64,000 nt of DNA from Sipunculus nudus (taxonomy: Eukaryota; Annelida; Sipuncula; Golfingiida; Sipunculidae). Positions 1 through 11,287 of the stretch are shown here, piece by piece. The position numbers were made by a program, and so were the translations under genes. The notes under the pieces were generated by a model, which was not told the DNA's origin, did no database searches, and saw only the letters and a program-made list of their open reading frames with translations. Numbering within the stretch: position 1 is the stretch's first letter; every line of letters starts with the position of its first letter. Location: assembly GCA_026874595.1 (NCBI GenBank), contig CM049314.1:24935729-24999728 (forward strand), given 5' to 3'.

Positions 1-76
1 TGCAATAAGAGAAGTTAAAGGTATATTGTACGTGTTGTGACTTTGTGCAAGTCCCCCACATCTCTTGAATACTGGG

Positions 77-1708
77 TCACCTTTTCTTGTCTCTGTCTCC
101 TATCGTCCTTTTGCTGATTCTCTCGTTGTTATAATCCACCAATAGGAGAGCCCCAGAAGCAGAGGCAAGGCCAGTCCGATGTGGTACTTTTGCATATGGT
201 GCCCATTTGTCTTCCTTAATACTGTACAACCATATATCGTCTTCTGTGGCCTGCAAGTGTTCTCGACCCAGTGATAATACGGCTTCCTGGAAGTACAAGA
301 AGTGGCCGACAGAACGGCCAGCTAGGGTTGATGCCAATACTGTCCACTGTTCCGTCTCAATGCTGTAATACTCCATTGGCATCTGTGATTGCTGGTGGTA
401 GCTCTGGACACCGATTCCTCCGACGACATAAATCTGTTTTTCCACTGACACCATGTCATGTAAGCGTCGGGCAAAATGCATTTCAGTCTTGGTTTCCCAG
501 CTGTTGTCTGCTGGGTTCAGCTTCCACAAGTTGGCCGTTGGAAGTCTCTCTTGCCCTGATATCCCACCACTGAGGTAGATCTGCCCATCACAGTATACGG
601 AGGACAACGCCTGGGCAGGCATCGGTAGACGGTCTACGTCCTGCCATCTGTTGGCCACAGCGTCGTAGCATTCTACCCCATCCAGCAAAACATGATGCTC
701 ACTCATACCCCCAAGTATGTACAATTTGTTGCCACTTGCAACAAGAGCTGGATCAATCCTGATCCACTTGCAAGGTTGCAATGTTTGAAGCTCAAGCTGT
801 GTGGGGTCAAACCTCACCATCGAGTTCATGAGGGCACCACCGCCACAATCAACCACACGACAAATATATAAAAAATTATCAATAACTGCTACCCTGCAGT
901 CCCTGCTCCCGCAAATATCACTTACAAGCTGGTAGAATTTTCCTGTTTCATGGTTGTAAGCGGTGATTTCAAAAGGCCTGTATGACGATCCCTGATGTAC
1001 CAGAACTAGAGATTTTTCTTTTGCACGAGGTAGGGCCATCTTTTTGGCGGCTGGAAGCCTGCCTTTAGACTCCCGCCGATACTGGAGTGCTTCTGTGAGG
1101 TAGCGGACTATATTCGGTAGTTTAGCACCCCATAATTGCTGAATCTGGACAAGTTCAAAGTCTGCCAGCAAGCAGAACCTGACCTCTTCTAAAATCTTAC
1201 CAAGTGAATCGTCCGATACTTTGTTATTCAAATACCACCTGCCGATACATTCAATGAGCACCCGATCGGACGGAATCTTGAGATCATCACTAGAGATGTA
1301 CTTCAGCACTTTCTCCTCAGGTAAACTGTAATAAAGTTCAGACCTGCTGAATTCAACAAAATCTTGCAAAACCATATTATCAAAGTACGAGGTCACTTTG
1401 GTCAGTGAATACATGTCAGCCACTTCCAGGAAATCTTCAGCGTTACTGAAGCTGATCTGTGCATTTATGTAGTCACTGCACAGATCCACTGCTGCTGGGA
1501 TCTGCAGATGGCTGGCGGCATTAAGGATTTCCGTAAGGTTCTCCAACGTTACCTCCATCTCACTGCTGTATATAAAATCTATAAGCTGTTCCAGTCCTGA
1601 CCCTGTGACTCCTTTCAGGTCAACCAGCTTTTCTTGATTTTCTTTGGTGGGACTGGTCAACATGGCCCGGAAGTAGTCACTTGTGGCTGCAAGGAGGACT
1701 CTGTGGAC
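77..1708 (-). CDS. KLHL-type BTB-BACK-Kelch protein, large last coding exon
   Basis: This exon encodes the last 543 residues of a Kelch-like protein; joined to the exon at 9141-9281 it makes a 590-residue protein, a normal KLHL length. Seen: the exon opens with VHRVLLAATSDYFRAML, the second half of a BTB fold, followed by a BACK-like helical region (DFLEVADMYSL to about LLADFELVQ) and then Kelch blades with GG doublets (YILGGM, YLSGGI, YVVGGI) and conserved W residues at blade ends. Minus-strand sequence before V is TTTTCTCAG, a good acceptor, so the open frame above 1708 is intron; its apparent start is GTG and is not used. The stop is at 77-79; 3' UTR and poly(A) site lie outside the window. 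Known of the family: most are substrate adaptors of Cullin-3 ubiquitin ligases, with BTB binding CUL3 and Kelch binding substrate. I cannot assign an orthologue. The BTB position usually forming the phi-X-E CUL3 contact reads T-K-E. Confidence 0.95.
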   Translation of the reverse strand, partial: VHRVLLAATSDYFRAMLTSPTKENQEKLVDLKGVTGSGLEQLIDFIYSSEMEVTLENLTEILNAASHLQIPAAVDLCSDYINAQISFSNAEDFLEVADMYSLTKVTSYFDNMVLQDFVEFSRSELYYSLPEEKVLKYISSDDLKIPSDRVLIECIGRWYLNNKVSDDSLGKILEEVRFCLLADFELVQIQQLWGAKLPNIVRYLTEALQYRRESKGRLPAAKKMALPRAKEKSLVLVHQGSSYRPFEITAYNHETGKFYQLVSDICGSRDCRVAVIDNFLYICRVVDCGGGALMNSMVRFDPTQLELQTLQPCKWIRIDPALVASGNKLYILGGMSEHHVLLDGVECYDAVANRWQDVDRLPMPAQALSSVYCDGQIYLSGGISGQERLPTANLWKLNPADNSWETKTEMHFARRLHDMVSVEKQIYVVGGIGVQSYHQQSQMPMEYYSIETEQWTVLASTLAGRSVGHFLYFQEAVLSLGREHLQATEDDIWLYSIKEDKWAPYAKVPHRTGLASASGALLLVDYNNERISKRTIGDRDKKR

Positions 1709-2236
1709 CTGAGAAAATAAAGTAAAACAAATCATGAATGGTAATTCCACCTGAAAATATGAATATTGAATATGAAAATTTAAAGCGGTCTAAGATCTCT
1801 GAACATGCAAAATTTAAGGTCAATAAATCAAACCACTTTTGAGACAACAGGACAGAGGTCACATCAAAAGGACCAGGCATGAGGTCATACATCACCTTGT
1901 AGTGATGTAAAGTTTTGGAAAGTTCTATCTAGCAATTCTAGGAGCAGTGGCCTGTAAATGACAGGAAACCTAGCCAGATATATAGTATCTGTAAAACTCT
2001 GCTTGGCGGATACTCCAATCAATCTAATCTCAATCTGGAATTCTCATCTGGAAATTATATATTTGCTTTGAATCTAATACTTTTATACTTTCAATGTGCA
2101 TTTTCATACTTCCAAAATACTTTTTTTTTTGTTTATGATGCCTGTTACGAAGTTAGAGTGCAAGCCTGGTGCACCAATTTCAAAGATTTGAAAGAGATAT
2201 GATATTCAAATTTAAGGATTATAAAATTATCTTTAA
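1709..2236 (-). other. KLHL intron, part next to the last exon
   Basis: AT-rich intron sequence between the acceptor at 1709 and the first repeat. I see no gene or structured repeat in it. Confidence 0.6.
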
Positions 2237-4690
2237 ACAAGGGACCCATGGGTCACGGCGCTCAGCTGATCGTGATTGGACTATAAATGTTTCTCCACTG
2301 TGATACTATATCGAGTCGATAAAGCTTATGAATATCATGGACATGTTGGGCTATTATAAAGGAATGTAATGTAATATGTCAGTAAATGATAAATGAAATT
2401 ACCTGACTGATGGATTAATAGAGTCAAATATAGTGGTTTCTTTTTTATTTATTTAGGAGGGGTTGAAAACTGTGATATATTTGAGCAAATATGAATGCAA
2501 TGACAGCAGTAATAAGCAGTAGCAGAATGATGATAAGGCTATTTGTTGAAGGATCTAAAGTGTATGGTAGTCTGCAAGCTTTCAATTTGACAGATATGAT
2601 GTTATGATTAACTATGCTGATGAAGTGATTTATGAATTTGTGACTGTATGACGCAATATCTCTTTAGTCTTGACAAGGTACATTATTGTGATGCCCACTA
2701 TGTCTACATATTACACAATATTGACATAATTTCTGGCATGTACATAGGTTCCTATGGACGAATAGTTATATAAAATATTAAAGTATATATATCTGATTCA
2801 TCTTGTTCTTGCTTACTGAGGCTGACTTTGGGATGGGGTTCGGAGAAGGGAAAAGTGAGGGCAGCACGAAGGTGGATGCAGAAATATTCTATTGTAATGT
2901 TTTTCATTTATATAAGAATATGAAACTAAGAGGAAAGGGGCCCTCCAACTTGGTTATAGTAAAGTTCTAAATATATGATTGCAAACTAATACTCTGACAA
3001 GACTGTCATGAAGAAAAACAGTAAAAGTTTTGAGATACTGTGATGCATATGAAAATTTACAGATGGACAGGCAATTGGACAGAATGGACTAATATCTTTA
3101 TTTCACTTTCAAGGGAATAATGCATTTAAGTTTATATATAATCCTATTTTTTTAAGCATATCCACTTTTTCCATTAAGAAGTTTTCATCTGAACCATTTT
3201 TTTTATTTACAGGTTTTATAAATTTTTAATAAAAACAAGGGACACATGGGTCACGGCGCTCAGCTGATCGTGATTGGACTATTAATGTTTCTCCACTGTG
3301 ATACTATATCGAGTCGATAAAGCTTATGAATATCATGGACATGTTGGGCTATGATAAAGGAATGTAATGTAATATGTAAGTAAATGATAAATGAATTAAC
3401 CTGACTGATGGATTAATAGAGTCAAATATAGTGGTTTATTTTTTATTTATTTAGGAGGGGTTGAAAATTTTGATATATTTGAGCAAATATGAATGCAATG
3501 ACGGCAGTAATAAGCAGTAGTAGAATGATGATAAGGCTATTTGTTGAAGGATCTTAAGTGTATGGTAGTCTGCAAGCTTTCAATTTGGCAGATATGATGT
3601 TATGATTAACTTTGCTGATGAAGTGATTTATGAATTTGTGACTGTATGACACAATATCTCTTTAGTCTTGACAAGGTACATTATTGTGATGCCCACTATG
3701 TCTACATATTACACAATATTGACATAATTTCTGGCATGTACATAGGTACCTATGGATGAATAGTCATACAAAATATTAAAGTATGAATATACCTGTTTCA
3801 TCTTGTTCTTGCTTACTGAGGCTGACTTTGGGATGGGGTTCAGAGAAGGGAAAAGTGAGGGCAGCTCGAAGGTGGATGTAGAAATATTCTATTGTAATGT
3901 TTTTCATTTATATAAGAATATGAAAAGCTAAGAGGAAAGGGGCCCTCCTACTTGGTTATAGTAAAGTTCTAAATATATGATTGCAACTAATACTCTGACA
4001 AGACTGTCATGAAGAAAAACAGTAAATGCAAGCTTTCAATTTGACAGATATGATGTTATGATTAACTATGCTGATGAAGTGATTTATGAATTTGTGACTG
4101 TATGACACAATATCTCTTTAGTCTTGACAAGGTACATTATTGTGATGCCCACTATGTCTACATATTACACAATATTGACATAATTTCTGGCATGTACAAA
4201 GGTACCTATGGACCAATAGTTATACAAAATATTAAAGTATGAATATATCTGATTCATCTTGTTCTTGCTTACTGAGGCTGACTTTGGGATGGGGTTCGGA
4301 GAAGGGAAAAGTGAGGGCAGCACGAAGGTGGATGCAGAAATATTCTATTGTAATGTTTTTCATTTTTATAAGAATATGAAAAGCTAAGAGGAAAGGGGCC
4401 CTCCTACTTGGTTGTAGTAAAGTTCTAAATATATGATTGCAAACTAATACTCTGACAAGACTGTCATGAAGAAAAACAGTAAAAGTTTTGAGATACTGTA
4501 ATGCATATGAAAATTTACAGATGGACAGGCAAGTGTACAGAATGGACTAATACCTTTATTTCACTTTCAAGGGAATAATGCATTTAAGTTTATATATAAG
4601 CCTATTTTTTTAAAGCATATTCACTTTTTCCATTAAGAAGTTTTTATCTGAATCATTTTTTTTATTTACAGGTTTTATAAATTTTTAATA
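2237..4690. repeat. Roughly 1-kb tandem duplication, two and two-thirds copies
   Basis: Copy 1 runs about 2237-3234 and copy 2 starts at 3235 with a period of 998 bases; both begin near AACAAGGGAC followed by CATGGGTCACGGCGCTCAGC. Copy 2 stops short at about 4026 (after GAAAAACAGTAAA) and jumps back to TGCAAGCTTTCAATTTGACA, so copy 3 (4027-4690) lacks the first third. Copies differ by scattered substitutions and small indels. No open reading frame of note occurs inside. The unit sits in the KLHL intron and may be a dispersed repeat duplicated in place. Confidence 0.9.
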
Positions 4691-4963
4691 AAAAAAACCT
4701 GAAAATATAAGTTAAAATATTAGAATTGTTGCAAATTGCAATCATTATATATACAGAGTAAAAAACTGAAACTATAAGTTAAAATATTAGAATTGTTGCA
4801 AAAGTTGCAATCATCATATATCCAGAGTGTGGCTCATATAGGGTCTAGGTGGGCTAGATGTAAACAACACTTGACATGGTGTATGAAAACATGAATAAAA
4901 GCTATTCTTTCCAATCAATTTCTTTGAAATTTCAGATTTTAAAAGATTAAATCCTTATGTATA
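4691..4963. repeat. Short tandem duplication and flank of a dispersed repeat
   Basis: Two copies of a segment of about 70 bases occur at about 4700-4765 and 4767-4830, both containing AAGTTAAAATATTAGAATTG then GTTGCAAT. From about 4915 the sequence is the left half of a dispersed repeat (TTTCAGATTTTAAAAGATTA) interrupted at 4964 by the pogo-like element; the continuation resumes at 6395. Confidence 0.7.
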
Positions 4964-5133
4964 CAGTAAAACCTGAGAGTTAAGACCACCTGACGTGCCA
5001 CACCAAAAGCGGTCTTAAGTCACAGGTGGTCTTAAGTCTCAGGTGGTCTAAGTCTCAGCATGAAGCGAACAAAGAATATAAAGGCATATATGTCTACGTA
5101 AACATTTATTTATTTATTATAAAAATAGATACT

Positions 5134-5166
<33 letters not shown>

Positions 5167-6394
5167 CAAAATATTCACAACAATATTTACAAATTAACAA
5201 CAATATTTACTTAAAACACTGAATCAATCTTGTTCTACTTAACAAAGAGAATCTTATTTATAATTATCGAAGAAAGCTGGTCCTTTTATAACTTTATTAA
5301 ACAAACCTTTGTCAAAGGCTTTGAATAGATTGTTTGTCATATTGCACAAACACAAACCGCTAATTAATGATGTACCATGAGTACTCACTGAGTCACTTTG
5401 TTGATCACTGACTTGTGCTCACCGTAATAAGAAGCAGACCCCATTAACATCTCAATAAACTTCAAAGCAGGTATGAAGGGATCGATCATTAGATTACAGG
5501 TGACTGCTCACGTTATCAAACTGTCTCTCTATATTGGTACTATGGTAGTAAGCATTGAGTCCTATTGCCTTATTGATGAATATTCTATTGATGTTATCGA
5601 AGCAGGTCGTCAGTTTGTCGTCGTCATGAACTGACATGTTGTCAAGTCAAAATGTGTGTGATAAGCAATGACAGTTGATCGCTTAAATTAAGCAATGACA
5701 AACTTACTTTCATGACTCAAATTAAAATTAAATCCGCGCAAATGTTATTTACACATCGCTAAGACTAGCTATGAACTCCGGTCAACTGGTCAACGACCGC
5801 AGCGTGCCAGAAATACAACGGGAGTTCTATTCGATGAATATTAATGAGGGATTTCCCTTAGAGCACGTGATCCTTACCGGTTTACCGTAAAGATGTTTTA
5901 GAGAATCGTTAAACAAATTCGATGTGTTCAAAGATAGGCTGTGCTAAAAAAAAGTAATGGTACACAGAATTAAAGAATTGGGTCGTTTTACATGTTCCCT
6001 CGCAATATTCGCGGAACTTTCATTTTTCGAGAAAGATTAAAACCACGCGGGCCCTGGGCCATTGACACCTGGAGGGGGTATTCTGAATTGATGTCCAATT
6101 CACCGCGGGAAAAGTAGGTCACCATTGCCACCTGTACATTCACGAGACGGTCAATGGCACGGTCGTTTTAGTCTTAACTTAGGACGCCAGGTGCCACTAC
6201 CGCTTCACCAGGCGGTCGCTTAACGGAGGTAAAGACCAGCGACCGGTCACATTTGAGCGGTCGGTGGTCGCGTACCACAAACGGTCGCTCAACACAGGGG
6301 CATTAAAGAGTGATTAAGCTCGGTGCATTCATTTTTGGGTCGTAAGTCACAGACGGTCGCTGGCGGCAGTGGTCGCTTGGTTCAGGTTTCACTG
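4964..6394. mobile_element. Pogo/Tigger-like non-autonomous DNA transposon (1.43 kb)
   Basis: The left end reads CAGTAAAACCTGAG and the right end, on the other strand, CAGTGAAACCTGAAC, so the termini are inverted repeats. Both ends are flanked by TA (4962-4963 and 6395-6396), the target duplication of Tc1/mariner/pogo elements. Subterminal motifs built on GGTCGC and GGTCTTAAG repeat near both ends (about 4981-5055 and 6120-6390), a usual place for transposase binding. No transposase frame is present; a (TA)n run lies at 5137-5163. The surrounding repeat is also present uninterrupted near 6700-6790, supporting the boundaries. The pogo/Tigger label rests on TA and the CAGT ends only. Confidence 0.8.
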
Positions 6395-6950
6395 TATATG
6401 CTGTGAAAATTAAATCAACAGTGCCAAAGTTGGACAAAATTTAAGGTATTGATTTTTTATTTATGCTAATAACTTGAAAAATTTGCAAAATTCAGATCTA
6501 ATTTTGGGTAAACAATTGAATCTTGATTAAATAAAGTTATATTCCTGGGGACATCTAAAATTATGCCAACAGCCTGGGGAGCATAGAGATGTGCACTGAA
6601 TGACCTACAGTCATCAAAGTGGACTGCTGGACAATGTAAGGGAATACAACAAGAGCCTCCAAAAAAATTCAATAACTAGCCTAATTTTGCAGCTTTTATT
6701 TTCAAATTTCAGATTTTAACAGATTGAATCCTTATGTATACATGCTGTGAAAATTAAATCCACAGTAATTATAGGAAAAAAACTTGCCGTGGCCAAAGTT
6801 GGGTAAAAAATTTAAGGTACCACTTTTATATTTTTGCCAATATTTAAAAAAATGTAACAGATATTGATCTAATTTTTGGTATACAATTAAATTTTGATTA
6901 ATTAAAGTTGTATTACTGGAAAAAAGTCCCTACCTTTAACACTTTTGGTC
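6395..6950. repeat. Two diverged copies of a dispersed/tandem repeat
   Basis: Sequence after the DNA element (GCTGTGAAAATTAAATC, then GCCAAAGTTGG, then TTTAAGGTA) recurs at about 6748-6930 with the same order of blocks, giving a diverged tandem pair with a spacing near 340 bases. The second copy carries the uninterrupted version of the insertion site. Noncoding. Confidence 0.7.
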
Positions 6951-7410
6951 TTAAGTGACCAAATATCTTCCTGATTTTTTTACAAAGTCCATTATGTTTG
7001 GGCCCATAACTTTTTTAAATTATATAATACTGACTTAATATCTGGCATGTACATAAAAACTATATAGAGGAATATTTATGGTAAATATGAAGAAAACCAG
7101 ATGAGTGGTTTTGATATTAGGCAGTCCTGAAGAGTGAAAATAGATTTCTAATAAAAAATTGAGGTTTTTCCTTAATATCTCGAAGGAACGAAGTCCTATT
7201 GACCCAATTTTCGGCATGTTAGGAGATTTTGGGGACATCTATATGTATGCCAAATTTCAGATTCGTAGGTCCAACTGTGTCGAAACGTGCCAGTCTTACG
7301 GACGGACGGACGACGGACAATGGACCACGACTATAGCTCAGATGACTTATAGTCAGCTGAGCTAAAAAGCACTGACACTGTTTTGACCCCCCCCCCCCCC
7401 CCCCCCCCCC
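6951..7410. repeat. Dispersed repeat ending GAGCTAAAAA, then a 24-base C run
   Basis: The segment around 7170-7375 ends with CGGACGGACGGACGACGG followed by ATAGCTCAGATGACTTATAG and CAGCTGAGCTAAAAA. The same terminal motif occurs in reverse at 38027-38065 (TTAGCTCAGCTGACTGAAAG). Such ends are common in dispersed repeats I associate with mollusc genomes. A pure C run of 24 bases follows at 7387-7410. Short open frames here are not coding. Confidence 0.6.
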
Positions 7411-8852
7411 GGTTAACATGGTTTTTCTAGGAGTACAATATGATCTGAGTTAATATTACTTCTAAGGGGAAAATACATAAAGATTTTATACCATCAGACT
7501 TCTGACCAGTTGCCATTATGCTTAACACAGACTTAATGAATTAATCATATATTATCCATGTCACTGGATCTGTGACTATCTTTGTCTACTGATATATCTG
7601 AAATGTAGGGGTGTAACAAAGCATCAAAGTATCCATGCACTGACTTGCAAGCCCTCAAATTTAAATCGAATATCAACCTATGAATTGATTCATTTTGATT
7701 TTTTGTTGGCATGTACCATCCCAAACTCCTCTGTGAGCTCTGGAATCTGACAGAGCAGATTGAGAAAGTTCTTTACCGTGCATGTGAAATCTATAATAAA
7801 CATTTGCTTGTGGACCACTCCACTTGGAATAGAAACATATTTAGCAGCCTTTTTTTATTTAATGGAATTTACTTACATCCATTTGCTAAAATTGCTTTCA
7901 TTTTTTTTAATTCTGAAATTTACTACTCAAGTAAGAATTGAATCGAGAATTGAATTAAAGGAAAAGAATCAAAAATTGAATTGATTCTGAGGGCCCTCAC
8001 AGTTCACAGGCCTACAGAAATGCATGCAGAAAATTTCACGCTAAAAGTAGGCAAACGGTAATGACCACACAAACAATGCATGCTGGGAGTGCCAAAAAAT
8101 CAACTGCTGATTTCAATCATTGAAACAACAATGCCGTTTCCACTCACATGCCTGGATATTGACGACTGCTTACACCAGGAGGGTATTCATTCATCTGTGT
8201 TTGTGTGTTTGTTCACAACATAACTCGCACAATTTTGAACAGACTCATGAAATTTTCAGGGCCTTTCAGGAATGGGCCAATGAAGAATCAACTAGATTTT
8301 GGCTTGGATCTGGCACATGACTCTGTTCAGGAACATCAACAAGGAACATTCACAAATGTACAATCACTTATGCAGGAAAGAACCTTGGAAAATGGACCAA
8401 ACAAGTGATTTCAAACATGACCCGGGGAGCATCCAACAATAGGAACAACCCTCCCCCCACCCCAATGTCAGAGGCTTACATTCTTCAGATTTCTGGTTTT
8501 ATATGATTGTTTAAGTGGTTCTTAGTAATGGGGTATTTTAACTGTGAGACTGTCAATGCAAAGAAACAATGGAAAGTAGGTGGTGAATTGATCTAGATAT
8601 CCCTGCATATTCTTATAACAGAAAATCTCAATCTGGATCATTCAAGTGAGATCATGAAAAGCCTAATAAATTAAATAACTCAAAAGAGTCCCAGAAAGTT
8701 CATGCTTTATGTTTATGTTCATGTTTTTTCTCATATGCACTCTATTTCTGCTTCCCAGCGAGTTAGTGTACCATTAACATGGGATACACAAAAGCTTCAA
8801 TGAATCACATCATCTCTACTCCTCACGCATAGGTTATATGCTTCAGTTGTTA
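7411..8852 (-). other. KLHL intron, unremarkable
   Basis: AT-rich intron DNA. The short open frames near 7711-7984 and 8120-8408 have no recognisable protein features or splice context. I see nothing else. Confidence 0.5.
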
Positions 8853-9089
8853 CAGATCTCCCTTGTTGTAACCGCTGCTTTGTATACAGCTAGTACCTCA
8901 ATTCTGGCACAGGGCCAAGAATCTGACAAACGAGAGCAGGTGTGGCATATTGTAAATTTAGAGTTGGACGCACAATGCGATACCATGCTCTCATTGGTCC
9001 GATCACAATTCTCTTCTCTGTGCCGGGCTCCATGGTGAGACCTAGAGAATCTTGCTATATAAAGTAGCGGTTACAACAAGGGAGATCTG
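8853..9089. mobile_element. Palindromic foldback MITE (about 237 bp)
   Basis: The outer arms are inverted copies: CAGATCTCCCTTGTTGTAAC then CGCTGCTTT on the left (8853-8882) and its near-perfect reverse complement at 9055-9089. The inner arms also pair: ACAAACGAGAGCAGGTGTGG (8925-8945) against the reverse complement of the stretch containing ATACCATGCTCTCATTGGTC (8981-9000). The unpaired loop is only about 17 bases around 8955-8970. There is no coding capacity and no clear target-site duplication. The element ends about 50 bases from the splice donor of the first KLHL coding exon. Its inner arm matches the 32-bp unit of the array at 61208-64000. Confidence 0.8.
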
Positions 9090-9140
9090 AGACGATTGGA
9101 GGAGGAGTCCGCATCTCAACAAGACCCAGACACCTCTCAC

Positions 9141-9281
9141 CTTGAACTGCCTGCCCTCAGCAGACACGGTGAAGTCTGTCAGCTCATCTTTGTTATACAG
9201 CTCCCTCAGGTTCGTCACCAGGTGACTGCCGTATAACGGAGACTTCCACTTCCTGCTGTTTGGTGAGTCCCGGTCTGCCAT
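9141..9281 (-). CDS. KLHL-type protein, first coding exon
   Basis: Encodes residues 1-47, beginning MADRDSPNSRKWKSPLYG and ending FTVSAEGRQFK, the first half of a BTB domain. The frame continues past 9141 in unspliced DNA, but minus-strand sequence there is TTCAAG followed by GTGAGAGG, a strong splice donor. Joining to the exon ending at 1708 (phase 0) restores the classical BTB order D-F-T-V, G-R-x-F-K then V-H-R-V-L-L-A-A. The ATG at 9279-9281 is preceded on the minus strand by only seven bases (GGGCGCT) and then ATTTTAG, which looks like an acceptor (exon boundary at 9288). The 5' UTR therefore probably continues in a distal exon. The intron to the last exon is 7.4 kb and full of repeats. 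Confidence 0.92.
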
Positions 9282-9612
9282 AGCGCCCCTAAAATTTCAC
9301 AATAACAAGGTAAAATCAAGCTACCATTCCTGCTTCATCCTGTTTTACATATAGATCCCATGGGCATGGTCAATCAACGAAAGAGAGAAAGAAAGAAAAA
9401 GAGACAGACGGAGAGATCATGAGCATGAGAGGGAGAGAGTGAACAGTAAATAGGGAAATCAGAATGAAAGAGAAAAAGAGAAAGAGAGGGAGACAGAATA
9501 AATATAATACTCAATTTAACCAAATTACACTAAATCAATAATGTAAATGCAACATTACATGTTCGATTGGTTATTTATGTTTTATTTCACTGGACATACT
9601 GGATCAACTCTT
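9282..9612. other. KLHL 5' intron start with purine-rich tract
   Basis: Bases 9282-9288 are the putative residual 5' UTR. From about 9385 to 9500 the plus strand is a long purine-rich tract of GAAAGA and GAGAGAGG words. Nothing else is evident. Confidence 0.5.
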
Positions 9613-10450
9613 TAATACCAAGAGGTGCTAAATAATTATGAGATCATTTGTATTTAGACATTCTGTTCCAAAGTTCAGCATCATTATTTAGTAATATAAA
9701 GATTGCCATTAGGTTTTGTGTTTTTAATTGATGTAATATCCTACTGTATACACTGCTTGTGTAAACATGTATTTTACTATAAATATGTATTTCATTTAGA
9801 ATGTATTACTGTTTTTTCAGTTTTGTTTAATAGGAAGTGGTGCTAAATAATTATGAGATCATTTGTATTTAGACATTCCGTTCATAAGTTCAGCATCATT
9901 ATTCAGTAATATAAAGATTGGCATTAGGTTTTGTGTTTTTAATTTATGTGAAATTCTGCTGTATATATTGCTTGTGTAAACATGTATTTTATTATAAATA
10001 TGTATTTCATTTAGAATGTATAACTGTTTTTTTTTCAGTTTTGTTTAATAGGAAGTGGTGCTAAATAATTATGAGATCATTTGTATTTAGACATTCCGTT
10101 CATAATTTCAGCATCATTATTCAGTAATATAAAGATTGGCATTAGGTTTTGTGTTTCTAATTTTTGTAAAATTCTGCAGTATATATTGCTCTTGTAAACA
10201 TGTATTTTATTATAAATATGTATTTCATTTTGAATGTACTACTGTGATTTTTCAGTTTTGTTTAATACCTAGAGGTGCTTAATAATTGAGATCATTTGTA
10301 TTTAGATTTTCCGTTCGAAAGTTCAGCATCATTATTCAGTAGTATCTAGATTAGCCTAAGGGTTTTGCATATTTAATTGATGTATAATACTGCTTTATAT
10401 ATTGCTTGTGTAAATATGTATTTCATTAAAAATAGGTTTAAAACCCCTTT
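9613..10450. repeat. Four-copy tandem repeat, about 215-218 bp unit
   Basis: The word GGTGCTAAATAATTATGAGA starts at 9624, 9839 and 10057, and a diverged form at 10274, giving periods of 215, 218 and 217. Each unit then carries ATCATTTGTATTTAGA, GTTCAGCATCATTATT, a TTTTGTGTTT block, TAAACATGTATTT and TTTCAGTTTTGTTTAATA. The last copy is the most diverged and fades at about 10440. It lies in the large 5' intron of the KLHL gene and is noncoding. Confidence 0.92.
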
Positions 10451-11236
10451 CTATTTTAGTCTCATTATAATCATAACCACCAGTTTCATAACATGAACAA
10501 GGCCAATAAAGTTTAACCTGCATAGTAAATATCAGGACAATTCATGCTTCTATAATTTGTTTATTACCTTGTTTGGTTGATTCACAATGATCTTTACCAC
10601 ATAGATGGAATCACATTTAACTAGGTTTTGAGATGTCTTTGACGTATTTGTTAATTTTTTCTATCCGTCAAAGATGTATATTATATATATATATGACTAC
10701 TGATGTCACCTGTTATGAACCTCGGGCATGCTATGTATATTCACATTGGTAACAATGATGTTATATGAGCAATAATAGTTGAAATAATAGAAAATAGGCT
10801 CAGCCATAACATTTTCCTGAAATCAACTTGTTATTAAGCTAATGTCTCTGGTTACTTAAAGAAAAGGATTTTTTTCTATATTAATCACGTTTTTTTAAAG
10901 GATTTACTAAAAATATAATAATGATAGTTATAAAGTATTAAAGTAAGATTAAATAAGCGAAATATTCAAGTAATTCACTTCACATTTTATATTCTTACAG
11001 TATCCAAATAACTTATATAAAATGGCCATTTTTTGTAAAGAAATAAAACAATGACAATAGACCTTGATGCACTTCTAACATTCAAATCTTAAGAAATACA
11101 GTAATAGGCTTTCTCTACTCTAATCTTTCCTTACTTCATCCTTCAGTCCCCCCTCCCCTTTCTCATTGTTCCTTTCCTATTTCATTCTTGTACTTACCCT
11201 TTTTCTCTTTCTCTAATATTCATTTTAAAAATCTTT

Positions 11237-11287
<51 letters not shown>

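Noticed and set aside
271-573. Plus-strand ORF opposite the Kelch exon
   Set aside because: Shadow of the KLHL coding exon with no features of its own.
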